DNA from: Agrostemma githago
Lineage: Eukaryota; Streptophyta; Magnoliopsida; Caryophyllales; Caryophyllaceae
DNA length: 64,000 nt
Direction of reading: 5' to 3'
NCBI GenBank assembly: GCA_958450325.1
Contig: OY288243.1
Coordinates: forward strand, 31,087,844 to 31,151,843
Under the pieces are notes generated by a model. It was not told where the DNA came from, searched no databases, and saw only the letters and a program-made list of their open reading frames with translations. Positions 1-9,586 of this stretch are shown in pieces; position 1 is the first letter of the stretch, and each line of letters begins with the position of its first letter. The position numbers and the translations under genes were made by a program.

Positions 1-125
1 AAGTTGGGGACACCACAAATTCATTTTAGATGACAAAGACGAAGACCCTTAATTAAAATAAATATTTACAAGAAACACACACACAAAAACAAATAATTGC
101 CTTCCCCGGCAACGGCGCCAAAATT
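1..125 (-). mobile_element. Element G: leader and primer-binding site of a minus-strand LTR retrotransposon
   Basis: Bases 102-120, read on the minus strand, are TGGCGCCGTTGCCGGGGAA. This is complementary to the 3' end of plant tRNA-Asp, the primer used by Athila and several non-autonomous plant elements. The site lies five bases inside the LTR boundary at 126, where a minus-strand element should have it. Bases 1-101 are AT-rich leader with a CA-rich run and no reading frame. The body of the element lies left of the window, so its lineage and coding capacity cannot be judged. Confidence 0.75.
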
Positions 126-1605
126 TGGCTAGACTTGTCATGAGCCTCCAAATTACAATTTTTATCCACTTCTAACACAAACTAGTAGTTAGTGAAAGTA
201 GGGGTCGAACCCACGAGGAAGGTGATTATGTTGTTTTAAGTGTGTATAAATCTATATAAATTAGTAACCAATATGGGGGGATTTATGTGTGAATGATTAG
301 TCTAAGTCTAATAAACTAACAAAATAAATTAGCAAAATAAAATAAACTAATACGAATAAACGATCTAACAAATATGAGAAAAGTACTTGGACCAAGCAAT
401 ATCCACCATCAAGTTTAACGAATTGATCATTGACTCTTCTACTTTACACTTTATATTAGAATACTTTGCTATGAAGTTTAATCGACTTCCAATTCCACTT
501 ATTAATAGTTATAAGATATGAGAAGCATACTCAAATAACCCTTACGATATTGTCAATTTAAATCAAGCGTCTAAATTATATCAATATGTAGATTAGAACG
601 ATGGAATTTAGCAAAGATGAAGAATGATTACTCAAGCGGTATCACTTTATTTCATACAAGTTTAATCCTTATAACTCAACAACGATGAAAAGCATACAAA
701 TTGGTGAATTATATTTGCTACTCGGACATAGTTAAACAAACAAAAGATTTATTTAACTATTCTAGCAATGATTTATCAATAACAACAACTAGGTGATCAA
801 ACTAGAAGATGAATTAACAAACCAAGAATTATTATAAATTAAACTTGATATTCTAATAATAATGCAAAATAGAAACAAGTCTTACAATTCCTTAAACTTG
901 AAAGGCTTCAATAACTTGTTCCAAGATGAAAACTTAGCCCTCCATACAAATGAACTACTTGCAAAAATAAGCTAGAAAATATGATAGAAACTATGTGTTT
1001 TTGAGAATTACAAGTGATGATTGATGTGTTGGATGATGAATGTGATGGTGAACTTCTCCTTTTTATATAGTCATCCATGGAGCATATTCATCAATGGCTC
1101 ATAAAGCCTCATAAAATGCCTCATAAAAATGATCATAATGAAGAAGAAGAATAAAAGAGGTGAGTAAAGAAGAAGAACAAAAGACTAGAGAAAGAATCCT
1201 ATGCGAAAAAGAATCCAAGAAGGAATCCTATGCATAAATTTCTGCCGCTGGCAGCGGATTTTTGGAAATCCGCTGGCAAGAAATTCCGCTGGCAGCGGAA
1301 TTTGGAAAATCCGCTGGCAGCGGATTTTAGAAATCCTCCACTTCTTTCTTCTACTTGGTCTGGGCTTCCACTTTGCTTCGGGCTTGATTTGTCTTCACTT
1401 CCAAAGAATAGTTGACACTTTAACCCAATAAACATTTCAATTACAACCCATATTACTTTTCACCCTTTAATCCACCTAATTACACATTATATTATATTAA
1501 CCCATCAATTACGACATACGCACAATAATCCGTCAAAACACACCCAAATCTACACAATAGTCAACTAAGTGACCCTTATTAATCCCTACTAAACTAGACT
1601 AATCA
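126..1605 (-). repeat. Element G 5' LTR (1480 bp)
   Basis: The segment starts TG (126) and ends CA (1604-1605), with a primer-binding site just outside its left edge, so it is the 5' LTR of a minus-strand element. Its outer edge cuts the antisense gene of element D directly after the codons for NEARA, which proves insertion into D. The TSD should be ATTAG (1606-1610), but the matching copy is off the window. A minus-strand TATA box (TATATAAA, 1062-1069) is a plausible promoter. Bases 1243-1335 hold several copies of the palindrome CCGCTGGCAGCGG. The ORFs inside are chance frames. Confidence 0.75.
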
Positions 1606-3967
1606 ATTAGCCCGGGCCTCATTCTTGGCAGCATAAAGGGGTTGGAAGGCATCCTCGTCGAAGTCTGGAAGCATCTCCCTAATGATCACCATGACAAACT
1701 TTAGGGGAGAAGAAGCTCCAGCGTTAAATTTCTCCGCCACCGCAGAGTTGGCCTCCTGGATGATGTCGTTCTTCTCCTTTTTCCATTCCTCGCCCTGCGT
1801 CTTCAAGTCACCCTGTGCCTTCTGGAGCTCTGAGTTGGCCTGGGTCAGGCGTTCCTCCAGCTCAATCATCTTTCTCTTAAAATGCTCCAGCTTGGCAACT
1901 GCTTTCTTTGCCTGCTCCAGCTCGACAACCGCCTTTCTGGCTTGCTCCATCTCTGCTTCCAAGTTAGCTTCTTCCCTCACAGCCCTTTCACCCTGAGCCT
2001 TCCAGCAGGCTGCCTGATCCTTAGCTTCTCCCAACTCGCTCTCGTACTTCGCCAGCTGATCCTTCAAACTGGCAATAAGAACAACATCTCTCTCGATCAC
2101 CGCCAAGCGTTCAGTGAGAGAAACCCAGGAGTAACATTTAATTCCTCATTACTTAAGCGACTGAGAGCCGCAAGCTCCGAAGAGGCCTGGAACACCCTGG
2201 AGCAGCGTTGGATGAACTGGATCACCTGACTGGTAAAGTAGGTGAAGGACTTGGTAAGATGATCCGCCAACGAAGTGGTGAAATCAGAGAGCAGGGCAGA
2301 GGCGTCAATACTCTCGCCAGCAGTAAAACGAAACTCAGCATTCTCTTCTGAGAACAGGGTGCCTGGAATGTCACGAGCAGGACGCTTGGACTCAGGCGTG
2401 TTGGCATCTGCCTCCAGATCCACCACCGGGACGTCATCCATCGGTTCCTTATCTTTCCTTTTCCTGCCAACCAGAGGCACGCTTTCCCAAGTCTCCTCAG
2501 AATCCGAGGGTTTTGACCCCACAAGAGGGTGAGTCCCAGAGGGGGAGCCTCCATGCTTACTGGCAGAGGAAGAGGTGGCCTCAAAGGCAGCCTCCCCCTC
2601 TACATCTCTGGGGGCAAAAGTTGGAGCTAAAGGCTTTGAAGGAGTCGGCTTTGGAGGAAAAGGACGAAACTTTGCCCTGTTGACTGATATGCTCTTTACA
2701 AACTTCATCAAGGCCTTCCCACCTTTCTTATAACTAGAGGGAAGGGAAGGACGTTTGACGGCAATTGTAAAGTCCCTGTTCAGGCTAAGGTCCCTCAACT
2801 CCCTCTTTGACAAAAGGTGAGAGGCGAGATCTGCATAAAATGGGAAAAGTTAACCAGAGAAGAAAACAGCAAAATAAGGCTAAGAGAAGGCGACTATTAT
2901 TGGAATCCCTGAACTACCTTCTCCAAGGCCAGGAGTTAGACCCACTCGGGTCAGGTAGTCGTCAGTAGCTATGAGCTCAACGTGGGGGAGCAAGTGGTCA
3001 GGCCCAAGTGCACCTGTCTTGTCCTTAGAAGCGGCAAACCGCTTGACCAAATCTAGTTCTTTATCGATCAGTTTCACTTCAAGGGCCCTCCCCCCAACGC
3101 CAGGGTGGTACTCCTGGTAAGTCTCCAACCGAGTATGAACGTGATTCCTGAAATGTCGGGGAATCTTCCATCCTGTGGCACTATGCACATATAGAAAGTT
3201 ATCTTTCCAGTCCTTCAGACTGTTCAAGACCGGCCAGACCAGGGAAGAGCTCTTCTGCCTAAGAAGAGAGAAATATCCGGTAGAACTCCCACCCTGAGTG
3301 GAGGCCACCATCTGCAGGCCTGCCATAAACCTCAAAACGTCTATAGTGGGCCCCCCGCCCAGAAATAAGCAGGTCTAGGTATAAGCTATCAATGACCTGA
3401 CCGCCAGGGTGGTTAACTGGGCAATCGCCACGTTCATGCGCCTAAAAATCTCCTCTAGGAAGGGGTGCAGAGGAAAACGCAGGCCAAACTCTAAAAATTT
3501 GTGATAGACGGCTATGCAGCCGTCAGGGAGATTGCACACAGTATCCCTCTCTCCAGGGACGATGATTGTGTAGCCCTCCCCAAAGTTGTAAAATCTGGCG
3601 ATGGCCTCAGCAACGTTTTTCTCCAAATTAAGGACCCGATTCTTGGGGGCTGGGTATGTCCGCAGGGGGATCCTATACTTAGTCTTATCTAGATAATTGG
3701 TCCTCCCTGGCTCCCTAGGGATAAGCGGGCCGACGATTGTGGAGGCGTTGATCTCCATCGCCTCGTCATCAGAGTCAATGACGTTAAAAGTAGCAGGTTC
3801 AGGGGAGTTGGCGCCCCCACTATCCTCTGAATGGTCCTTCTCAGCCATCCTAACACCAGCCCCCCCCCATAAGAGGAGGCAAGGTTGGTACTAACCCTAT
3901 CCCTACCCTCCGCCCTTTCAGTCGAAGGATCAGTGAAAGAAAGAATCTGAGCACGACGATTGGCCAT
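1606..3967 (-). pseudogene. Element D large antisense ORF, PF04195-like, broken and truncated
   Basis: This is homologous along its length to the plus-strand gene at 20522-22868 in element A. From the N-terminus it has an acidic, Ser-rich head with VIDSDDEA, then the segment FGLRFPLHPFLEEIFRRMNV typical of the 'putative gypsy type transposon' family (PF04195-like). A WKIPRHFRNHVHTR block follows, then a Pro/Ser linker and a long Glu/Lys coiled coil. I chose the start at 3967 (MANRRAQ) because it aligns with the A start. The damage is a frameshift at the C run near 3861-3869, a TAG at 3375 where A has Trp, a frameshift near 2115, and loss of the C-terminus at 1606 through insertion of G. The biochemical role of this family is unknown. 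Confidence 0.75.
2831..2917 (-). other. Candidate 87-nt intron in the D antisense gene
   Basis: On the minus strand the segment starts GTAGTTC and ends TTTTATGCAG. It contains an in-frame stop (2880-2882), while the reading frame is open and homologous to A and E on both sides. A and E have GT...AG segments at the same protein position (87 and 96 nt). Splicing is inferred from sequence only. Confidence 0.6.
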
Positions 3968-4163
3968 GGTGATTAAAGAGAAGGAAAAACGAAGAAATGG
4001 AAAGACGAGGACAGGGGTTAAGATTCTAACCTAATTAACGACCGCCGGATGAAGATGCGAGAGAAGGCTCCTCAGTCTAAAACGCTTAAACAGAGAGAAA
4101 GTATGAAGGAAGGATTGTAGGGTTTCAAATGTGTAAAGGAGGGAATGAGGGAGGTAAGAATGC

Positions 4164-4170
4164 TTTTATA
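4164..4170 (-). promoter_or_regulatory. TATA box of the D large antisense gene
   Basis: TATAAAA on the minus strand lies about 200 nt upstream of the chosen start at 3967. Element A has TATATAAA at nearly the same distance from its homologous start (20318-20325 to 20522). The conserved spacing supports a real core promoter. Confidence 0.5.
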
Positions 4171-4483
4171 AGCAGGAGAAGACGGAAGGTCGCCCAGTCA
4201 GAAGACTTCCCCAAGAAAAGCCCCCACGTGTCACACATTTTGAAACTCAACCACCCATCACTTCCCAAGAGGCCTCGAAAAGGCAACAGAGGACAGAAAG
4301 TAATCATTGCATGACGTCACTCATCCAAAAAAACAACACATGAACGCATGAAAATCAAGCCCACGTTTTTCTCATTAATCAAAAGGCCCAAAAGGGTCCA
4401 AATTACAAAACAAGTGGGATAAAAAGAGGTTACAACAAGAGCCTGAAGGTCTGGCTCATCATGCCTGCAAGCGTGGGGCAGGC

Positions 4484-5075
4484 CTAATCATCATCAAAAC
4501 CCGGGGAGTAATCCCCGGGACTATCGCAACCGCCAGCGTCGGATCCCCAGTCCCAGCTTCTGGAATCCTTGAACGGATCATCAGAGCCCTCTTCTTCATC
4601 CCTGCCGGATGAATAGCCCTGGCCTCCACTATCCTCTGAGTCGTGGCTGCTCGAGTCCCAGTCTTTGCCACACAGGGCAACCCTGGTGCCCTTCGGGGAG
4701 CCGTAATCCTCTTTTTTTCTTACCAAGGGAGAAGAACGGTTTGATTCAGGAGAGGAGCCCAAGTCAGGGCAGTCAGGATCAAAGTGCTCAGGATGTAGCC
4801 AGGGGAAGCACCTGTAGCATCCCCTGAAAGAGCAACCTCCGGCCTGGGTACAACGTTTGGGCCAAGGCCTTCGGGGATGAAGACTTTTTAGGGCGTTCAC
4901 TGGCCCTAGACAAAGGCGTCACCCTGACATTCCGCGAAAGACGAGAGTGTGCTCGTCTGCTACGATGAAGGACCAGGTGTGCATGCCTGGAGTATCTCAA
5001 TCTCCAACGCCCCCTGAAACGGAGGACCTTCACACAAATTCCACAACGAAAGATCGTTTTTCTCAACCAAGACAT
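4484..5075 (-). pseudogene. Element D small antisense ORF (Cys cluster plus acidic tail), frameshifted
   Basis: This is homologous to the intact 194-codon frame at 19370-19954 in element A. The N-terminal half is Arg-rich (5075 to about 4900). After a frameshift near 4900 the C-terminal half continues in a second frame that ends at 4484. It keeps the cluster C-X5-C-X4-C-X2-C followed by FPWLHPE, a Ser/Asp-rich stretch, and a tail ending in FDDD. The cysteine spacing is identical in A and D although much of the rest has diverged, which suggests past selection and perhaps metal binding. I recognise no known family. It lies between the 3' LTR and the larger antisense gene. Confidence 0.65.
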
Positions 5076-5433
5076 TTGTTCTTTACAAGAAGAATAGAGA
5101 AAGATGGAGATGGGTTGTAAAAATGATGAGTAAAGTCGGAATTTTTACAAGGGCAAAGGCAAGGCATTAAATGGCGCCCCAACCATTTTAACAAAAAGAA
5201 CCAATCATCAAACTGACACGCTGCTCAAAAAGACCGCTTTACAAGAAGAATAATCATGAGGAAAGACATTCCAACTCTTTGCATACCTAGAGTAGTTAAG
5301 ACCCTCCTCCTTGGGAACATGCGACGCATTAAATACAAAGATGAGATTTAAGAAGTCAACCTCCCGCCATCCCAATCAAGATGTCGCCTGCTGAAAAGGA
5401 GCCCCTGCTCCCCCTCAGCCGGCGAGGGCCAAT
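5076..5433. other. Element D untranslated stretch between the small antisense gene and the 3' LTR
   Basis: No reading frame is supported here. Minus-strand TGTAAAAAT near 5141-5149 sits where A has its TATA box for the small gene (about 70 nt upstream of the start) and may be a decayed core promoter. The last bases before the LTR resemble the same boundary in A (GGCGA-GGCCAAT just before TGAT) and would hold the polypurine tract, but it is weak. Confidence 0.4.
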
Positions 5434-6155
5434 TGATGGGGGTCGGTAGACTGCCACGGGTCGCTCGCCATTCGTGCCTCGGGGAAGCCCGACCCGAAGA
5501 TGAAGAACGGCCTGCTTGGTAGGCCATCAGAGCAAAACATGGTTGAAGTCTCCAGAGAAGTGACCTCAGCTGCTCCAAGCTCCAAGCAGACTCCTTCCCT
5601 GCCCGTCAGGGTCATGCCGCATGCTGGTTGAGGCAATTGAGCCCCCCCTGCCTGCCAGTCCTCAGGGCATTCTATCCCCTGGCAGGGCCATGGGGGGGAG
5701 AAGTCAGAACCCTTCCGCCCAGGCCTAAGGTAAAGGGGAATGAGTGGACGAGGTGAACCCACGTGTCACCTTCCCATCCACTCATTCCTCCTCTTTCCCT
5801 CTCTCTTTTCCCTCTCTTTGGGAAAGGTATAAATATTTTATCGTTTCCCACATGAAAGAGGTTGGACTTTCTCTCTCTAGAATCTTACTCTAAAACCGCC
5901 ACCTTACTCCTCACGAGTAATGTTCGTCAAGACATTTCACGGACTGACTTAGGCATCGGAGAGGGTTCCCTCGGACACCTCTGAGGCCCTGTGCGTTCAC
6001 TGTGCAGGGAGTAGGCCACCTCCGCCGAGAAGGTCCGATTACTGGAGTAAGAGGAAGGAGGGATTCAGGAAGTTAAAGGATCATCGACGAAGTAATGACA
6101 ATCAAATACCAAGAACCCGAATCCGCTTCGGGTCAATTGTTTCCATGCCGGAACA
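5434..6155 (+). repeat. Element D 3' LTR (722 bp)
   Basis: It starts TGATGGGGGTCGG and ends CCGGAACA. Both termini and a long internal block (about 5890-6050) are homologous to the reverse complement of the A LTRs, so D is on the plus strand. TATAAATA at 5828-5835 is the likely promoter TATA box. The 5-bp duplication should be ATTTA (6156-6160), but the left copy is outside the window. Confidence 0.8.
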
Positions 6156-6163
6156 ATTTAAAT

Positions 6164-6621
6164 TGTTCCGGTATGGAAACGGGTCCCTGACCTTGGCCTT
6201 CGCGATTCTCCTCGGCTCCGGATGCGTGCCGACGGTGATCCTTTAAGGTGAACTCTGGGCCCGGGGGAACCCCCGGGGCGGAGCCTCTGACGCCCAAGTC
6301 AGTAAAATATATGACTGAATATAGATATTTTGGGAGATAAGAGAGGTAGAGAGATAATAGGGAGGAATATGTGTGAATGAATTGCCCCCCTTTCCCCTCA
6401 CCCTTAGTGGGGTATTTATAGGGGAAAGGATGTAGTAGGATGATGTCACCCATAACTTCAGCACGATCATCAGTAGAGAAGTCTCTCTGAGTCAGTTAAT
6501 GACTACCCGTAAGGGGGGTTGTCTGATAGGGGGTTCGGCCTCTAGGGTAGGCTAGCACCCAATTGGGCCTTCTCATCCCCGGGAGTCAGGCTTACGCGTT
6601 TGGGGGTTTTATCCCCCATCA
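6164..6621 (-). repeat. Short Retand-like LTR (458 bp), solo or truncated
   Basis: It starts TGTTCCGGTATGG and ends CCCCCATCA, the same termini as the A LTR, and so is inverted relative to D. A minus-strand TATA box is present (plus strand TATTTATA near 6414-6421). I find no primer-binding site on the left and no polypurine tract on the right. The flanks TAAAT and ATATA do not match, so this is either a solo LTR with a decayed TSD or the remnant of a rearranged element. Confidence 0.65.
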
Positions 6622-7147
6622 ATATATAATAAAATTCATACGGAGTATAATAATAATTCATACGACCATACGAATATTGTATCTACTACCACTTCAAGTG
6701 TTGAGTAACAATAAACTAAAGATGACCCTCCCTAAAAGAGGTAGCATGTAGGTAGCATACAAGTCTCGAACCTTGTTCATCTCTTCAATCGTATAAGCAT
6801 CCTTCAATCCGAACCACTACCAAATCCAAAGATTTGTATTAGACGACAAAACATATATAAGTAAACTAATTAACTGTTCTTTCAAAAAAACAATCAACTG
6901 TCTAAAAGTTGATAACATGACTGCAACCATTGAATTCTAATGAAAGTTAGAAAAGTTGAACAATTAATAATTAGCTCGTTTGACCATTGAACAAAACTTC
7001 TCATGGCATGTCCAACTCGCTCAAGATAAGGTGTAGGAAAAGGAAGTGAGACACTACCTTCAGAAAATTTATCAATAGAAACTCTATCATTACCAAGAAG
7101 TATTGGTATGCCACTATGCCATGAATGATTTGATTGCAATCGTCCAC
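6622..7147 (-). mobile_element. CACTA transposon, left fragment
   Basis: This stretch is joined to 40797-43239 across the precise insertion of C (TSD TCCAC), so both are one older element. It holds the 3' part of a minus-strand coding exon (6894-7147). Bases 6622-6893 are AT-rich without a supported frame. The left CACTA terminus is not visible; it may lie left of the window, beyond the D and G insertions, or be lost. Confidence 0.6.
6894..7147 (-). pseudogene. CACTA-associated ORF, C-terminal exon (interrupted by C)
   Basis: The minus-strand frame contains GNDRVSIDKF and then a segment of the type LPFPTP...VGHAMRSFVQW. This resembles the conserved stretch 'V.VSVD...LP.P....GDA.GSFVQWP..LI' found in proteins of plant En/Spm (Ptta-type) transposons (DUF8039-like, from memory). 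The frame ends with a stop at 6894. Its upstream end continues in 40797-40812, where a TTACAG acceptor precedes the exon, so element C split this exon. The function is probably a TnpA-like or associated DNA-binding protein. The assignment is tentative. Confidence 0.5.
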
Positions 7148-8072
7148 TGTTTTGGTAAAAAATATATCGGGTCTACGATTTAAGTTGTGGGTCAAAGCGA
7201 TCGTCCTATAACTACGGGTTGGTGAAATCGAGACAAAAATAGAGAACGAGGAACAACGAAAGAAAATAACGACACACAAAGTTTGGTGACGCGGAAACCC
7301 GATGTGGGAAAAACCGCGGGGGGAGTCGGAATCCCACCAAAGTTTTACGATGAATGGAGGAAGAATGAGGAAAAGAATACAAATATAAGTAATTTTTGCT
7401 ATAGCTTGGACTATGATTGCTTGCTATTACGTTTACTTGAGATGGTGTGCTTGAATGCCCCTCTCCTCTTACTCTCTTTCCTTTATATATGGCCCCTCCT
7501 CCTCTGGTGTCTTTATGGCCCCTTTAATGTGGAGCAATTATTGCTCTTCAATGCCAAATGACCGTTATGGCTGTTACAGTCAACTCCTTATTCTCCTCCT
7601 TCCTTTTATGTTGCAGCTGACCATTGTCTTTCTTATCCACCAGAATCTTTTCATTTAATCCCTTCTTAATTACTTGAGATTTTGCCTTCTAACTCTCCTC
7701 AGCTGTTCCAATCTTCTTCTGGATTCTCTCCTAGTCAGCGGGAGAGTTTCCTGGTTTGTAGGAGTGTTTGTTGCCTCCTTCTCTCTTGGTGTGGGCTGAA
7801 TTTTACCTTCCATGTGTTGGGCCTTCTTGACTAAGTGGACCATCGTTTTATTTGTCTCAAGCTTCATTTGACCCATTATTGTGTTTTGTCCCGGGTTTTT
7901 TTGGTTTGACGTCTTCCGATTATTTTGACCTCCGTCTTTTAGTCTCTGACCTTGACTTTTCATCCGTGAACCGTGGACCCTTACGTTGTTGACTTTTGAC
8001 TTCTGACCTTTTGACCGTCCACTCGTATTTTGCCACGTGGTACTCCGAAGGTGCAAATTTTTGGCCCGAACA
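7148..8072 (-). repeat. Element C 3' LTR (925 bp)
   Basis: It starts TGTTTTGG and ends CCCGAACA. It matches 15682-16075 joined to 40260-40791. Just inside it, the minus strand reads AAATTTGGGGGCATT, a good polypurine tract immediately before the LTR. Confidence 0.92.
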
Positions 8073-8132
8073 AATGCCCCCAAATTTCCGACTAAGCTCA
8101 TCTTAGGCGGGAATTTCTGCTTGCCCCAGTTG

Positions 8133-8777
8133 TAGGCAGTTGGCTCTGCTTCAGCTGGCCTTGCTGGTTCTAGGAGAAGGCGTGATCTGTCCCCTCTCTT
8201 AGAAATTACTCCTGCAGAGAGTGGACCTCTGGTGGCAGACCTTTCTAAGTCTACCTCTTATTCTGCCCCTAGGTCCGTTGATGAGGTTTCTGCTGAAGTG
8301 GTGCTCAAATTTCCTGAAGGCTTTGGTAAGTCTGCAGAGGATATGACTTTCCTGGATCATATGCTACTTCCTGGTCCCAGGTCTGTGCTAGAAGAAGATT
8401 CTCTGAAGGAGTTGGACTTGGTTCGCAGATTGTTGGCGGAGGAATCTGGTTGTAGAGAAGAAGTGACTGGATGAGGAATTTCTTGTGGCACCCGACCTGG
8501 ATGCTCTTTCTGATGTGGAGGCGGAGGATCTAATTGAGTCCGCTGAGTTCTCATTGCTGATCAGGAGGCTGATGGGCAAGAGAGCGTGGACCAGCAGGAT
8601 GTCGTTGATGACCCTGGGGGAGATTCTGTTGTTGTTCGTCAGAGACCCAGGTTTCTGCAAGAGAATCTGCTACAGTTCCGCCTCCGCCAGAGGAGAATGT
8701 CCAGGCTGTGGACCAAGTTCTGCTGGAGTGATGTTACTCCTCCTTTGTTTTCGGCTTGTGAATCCTGCATGGCATGA
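8133..8777 (+). pseudogene. Element C antisense ORF remnant, unrecognised
   Basis: A plus-strand frame is open from about 8133 to a stop at 8474 and resumes in the same frame from about 8586 to 8777; between them another frame is open. The predicted peptides are acidic and Leu-rich (for example SLKELDLVRRLLAEES). Its position between pol and the 3' LTR, opposite to pol, is where A, D, E and F carry antisense genes, so this is probably a degraded antisense gene. I see no similarity to the A or F antisense proteins. Confidence 0.35.
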
Positions 8778-9586
8778 ACTTCCGATTTGTTAGTGTTTGC
8801 AAAAAATTCTGTAATGACTTCGCCTTTGCTCAGGGGAGCGAAGTGTGTTAGTATTTTGTGGCACTTCGTGCCTTAACAGAAGATCGTAATCGTTTGCTTT
8901 TGATCGTGGTTGTTTGCGTTTGATTGTAATCGTTTGTTGTAGTTTTGTCTAACTACCTTCTGTTGTATGCATGCCTTATGTTTGTATGGTCGACCTTTGA
9001 TATAGTGGTGGCCTGGGGTTTAGTTCGCCCACTCAGTCGGAGGTGCCACGCTTTGCGTGGGTGCTAAGTGGCGCAGGAGACTGTAATGTCCCGGTTGTAG
9101 GCACTTAGTCACAGACGCACGCCCTCTGTAGAAATTGTACACTCCACCAGATTAGTCACCAGCACTCAGTTTGAGAAAACTGACAAAAATTTGGCAAAGA
9201 TAGGAAACACAATATTTGAAGACATATGTGGAAGCAAAAAATCGAATTTCGAAAATATATGGAGAGAGAAAATTAAATTTCGAAAATGTACGCAATAAGA
9301 AAATCAAACCTTAATGCCAAAGAAAATTGAATTTTGACGACACACGTAAAAAGGAAATCAAAATTTTATCTGATTTAAATATGCGGGAAAAAATTTGAAT
9401 TTTGCTAAAAGAAGAAAAGAAAACAGAAGAATGATAGGAAAATTTAAATACGTGTTTGCGAGGTTTGAAAAGATTAAACCTGGGTTCTGGTGGAGGTGCA
9501 CCTGGCAGAATAGATGCCACGTTTCTGGCGGCTTTAGCCCATGTTTCTGGCGGCAGTGGCCCAGATTGCTGGCGGCTGTGGCCCAC
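8778..9586. other. Element C untranslated region with short degenerate repeats
   Basis: No gene is seen. Bases 8883-8950 hold repeats of about 22 bp around GATCGTAATCGTTTG. Bases 9230-9370 hold degenerate units with AATTTCGAAAAT. Bases 9527-9586 hold three units of about 22 bp of the form TTTCTGGCGGC...GGCCCA. Such repeat-rich 3' regions are common in Tat-lineage elements. Confidence 0.5.

Larger units (their letters stand above)
1606..6155 (+). mobile_element. Element D: 3' part of a Retand-like (Tat lineage) Ty3/gypsy retrotransposon
   Basis: D is visible from inside its antisense gene to the end of its 3' LTR. It has the same order as the 3' part of element A, in mirror orientation: LTR, small antisense gene, large antisense gene. 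The sequence is clearly related to A, including the LTR ends (TGATGGGGG...CCGGAACA). Gag and pol should lie left of the window, beyond the insertion of G. All antisense frames carry disabling changes, so this is a decayed copy. Confidence 0.8.

Noticed and set aside
102..120. tRNA-Asp-like sequence
   Set aside because: Only the last 19 bases of the tRNA are present, at a fixed distance from an LTR; it is a primer-binding site.
6164..6621. 3' LTR of element E
   Set aside because: E also runs on the minus strand, but no E antisense gene or polypurine tract follows 6621, so the link cannot be supported.
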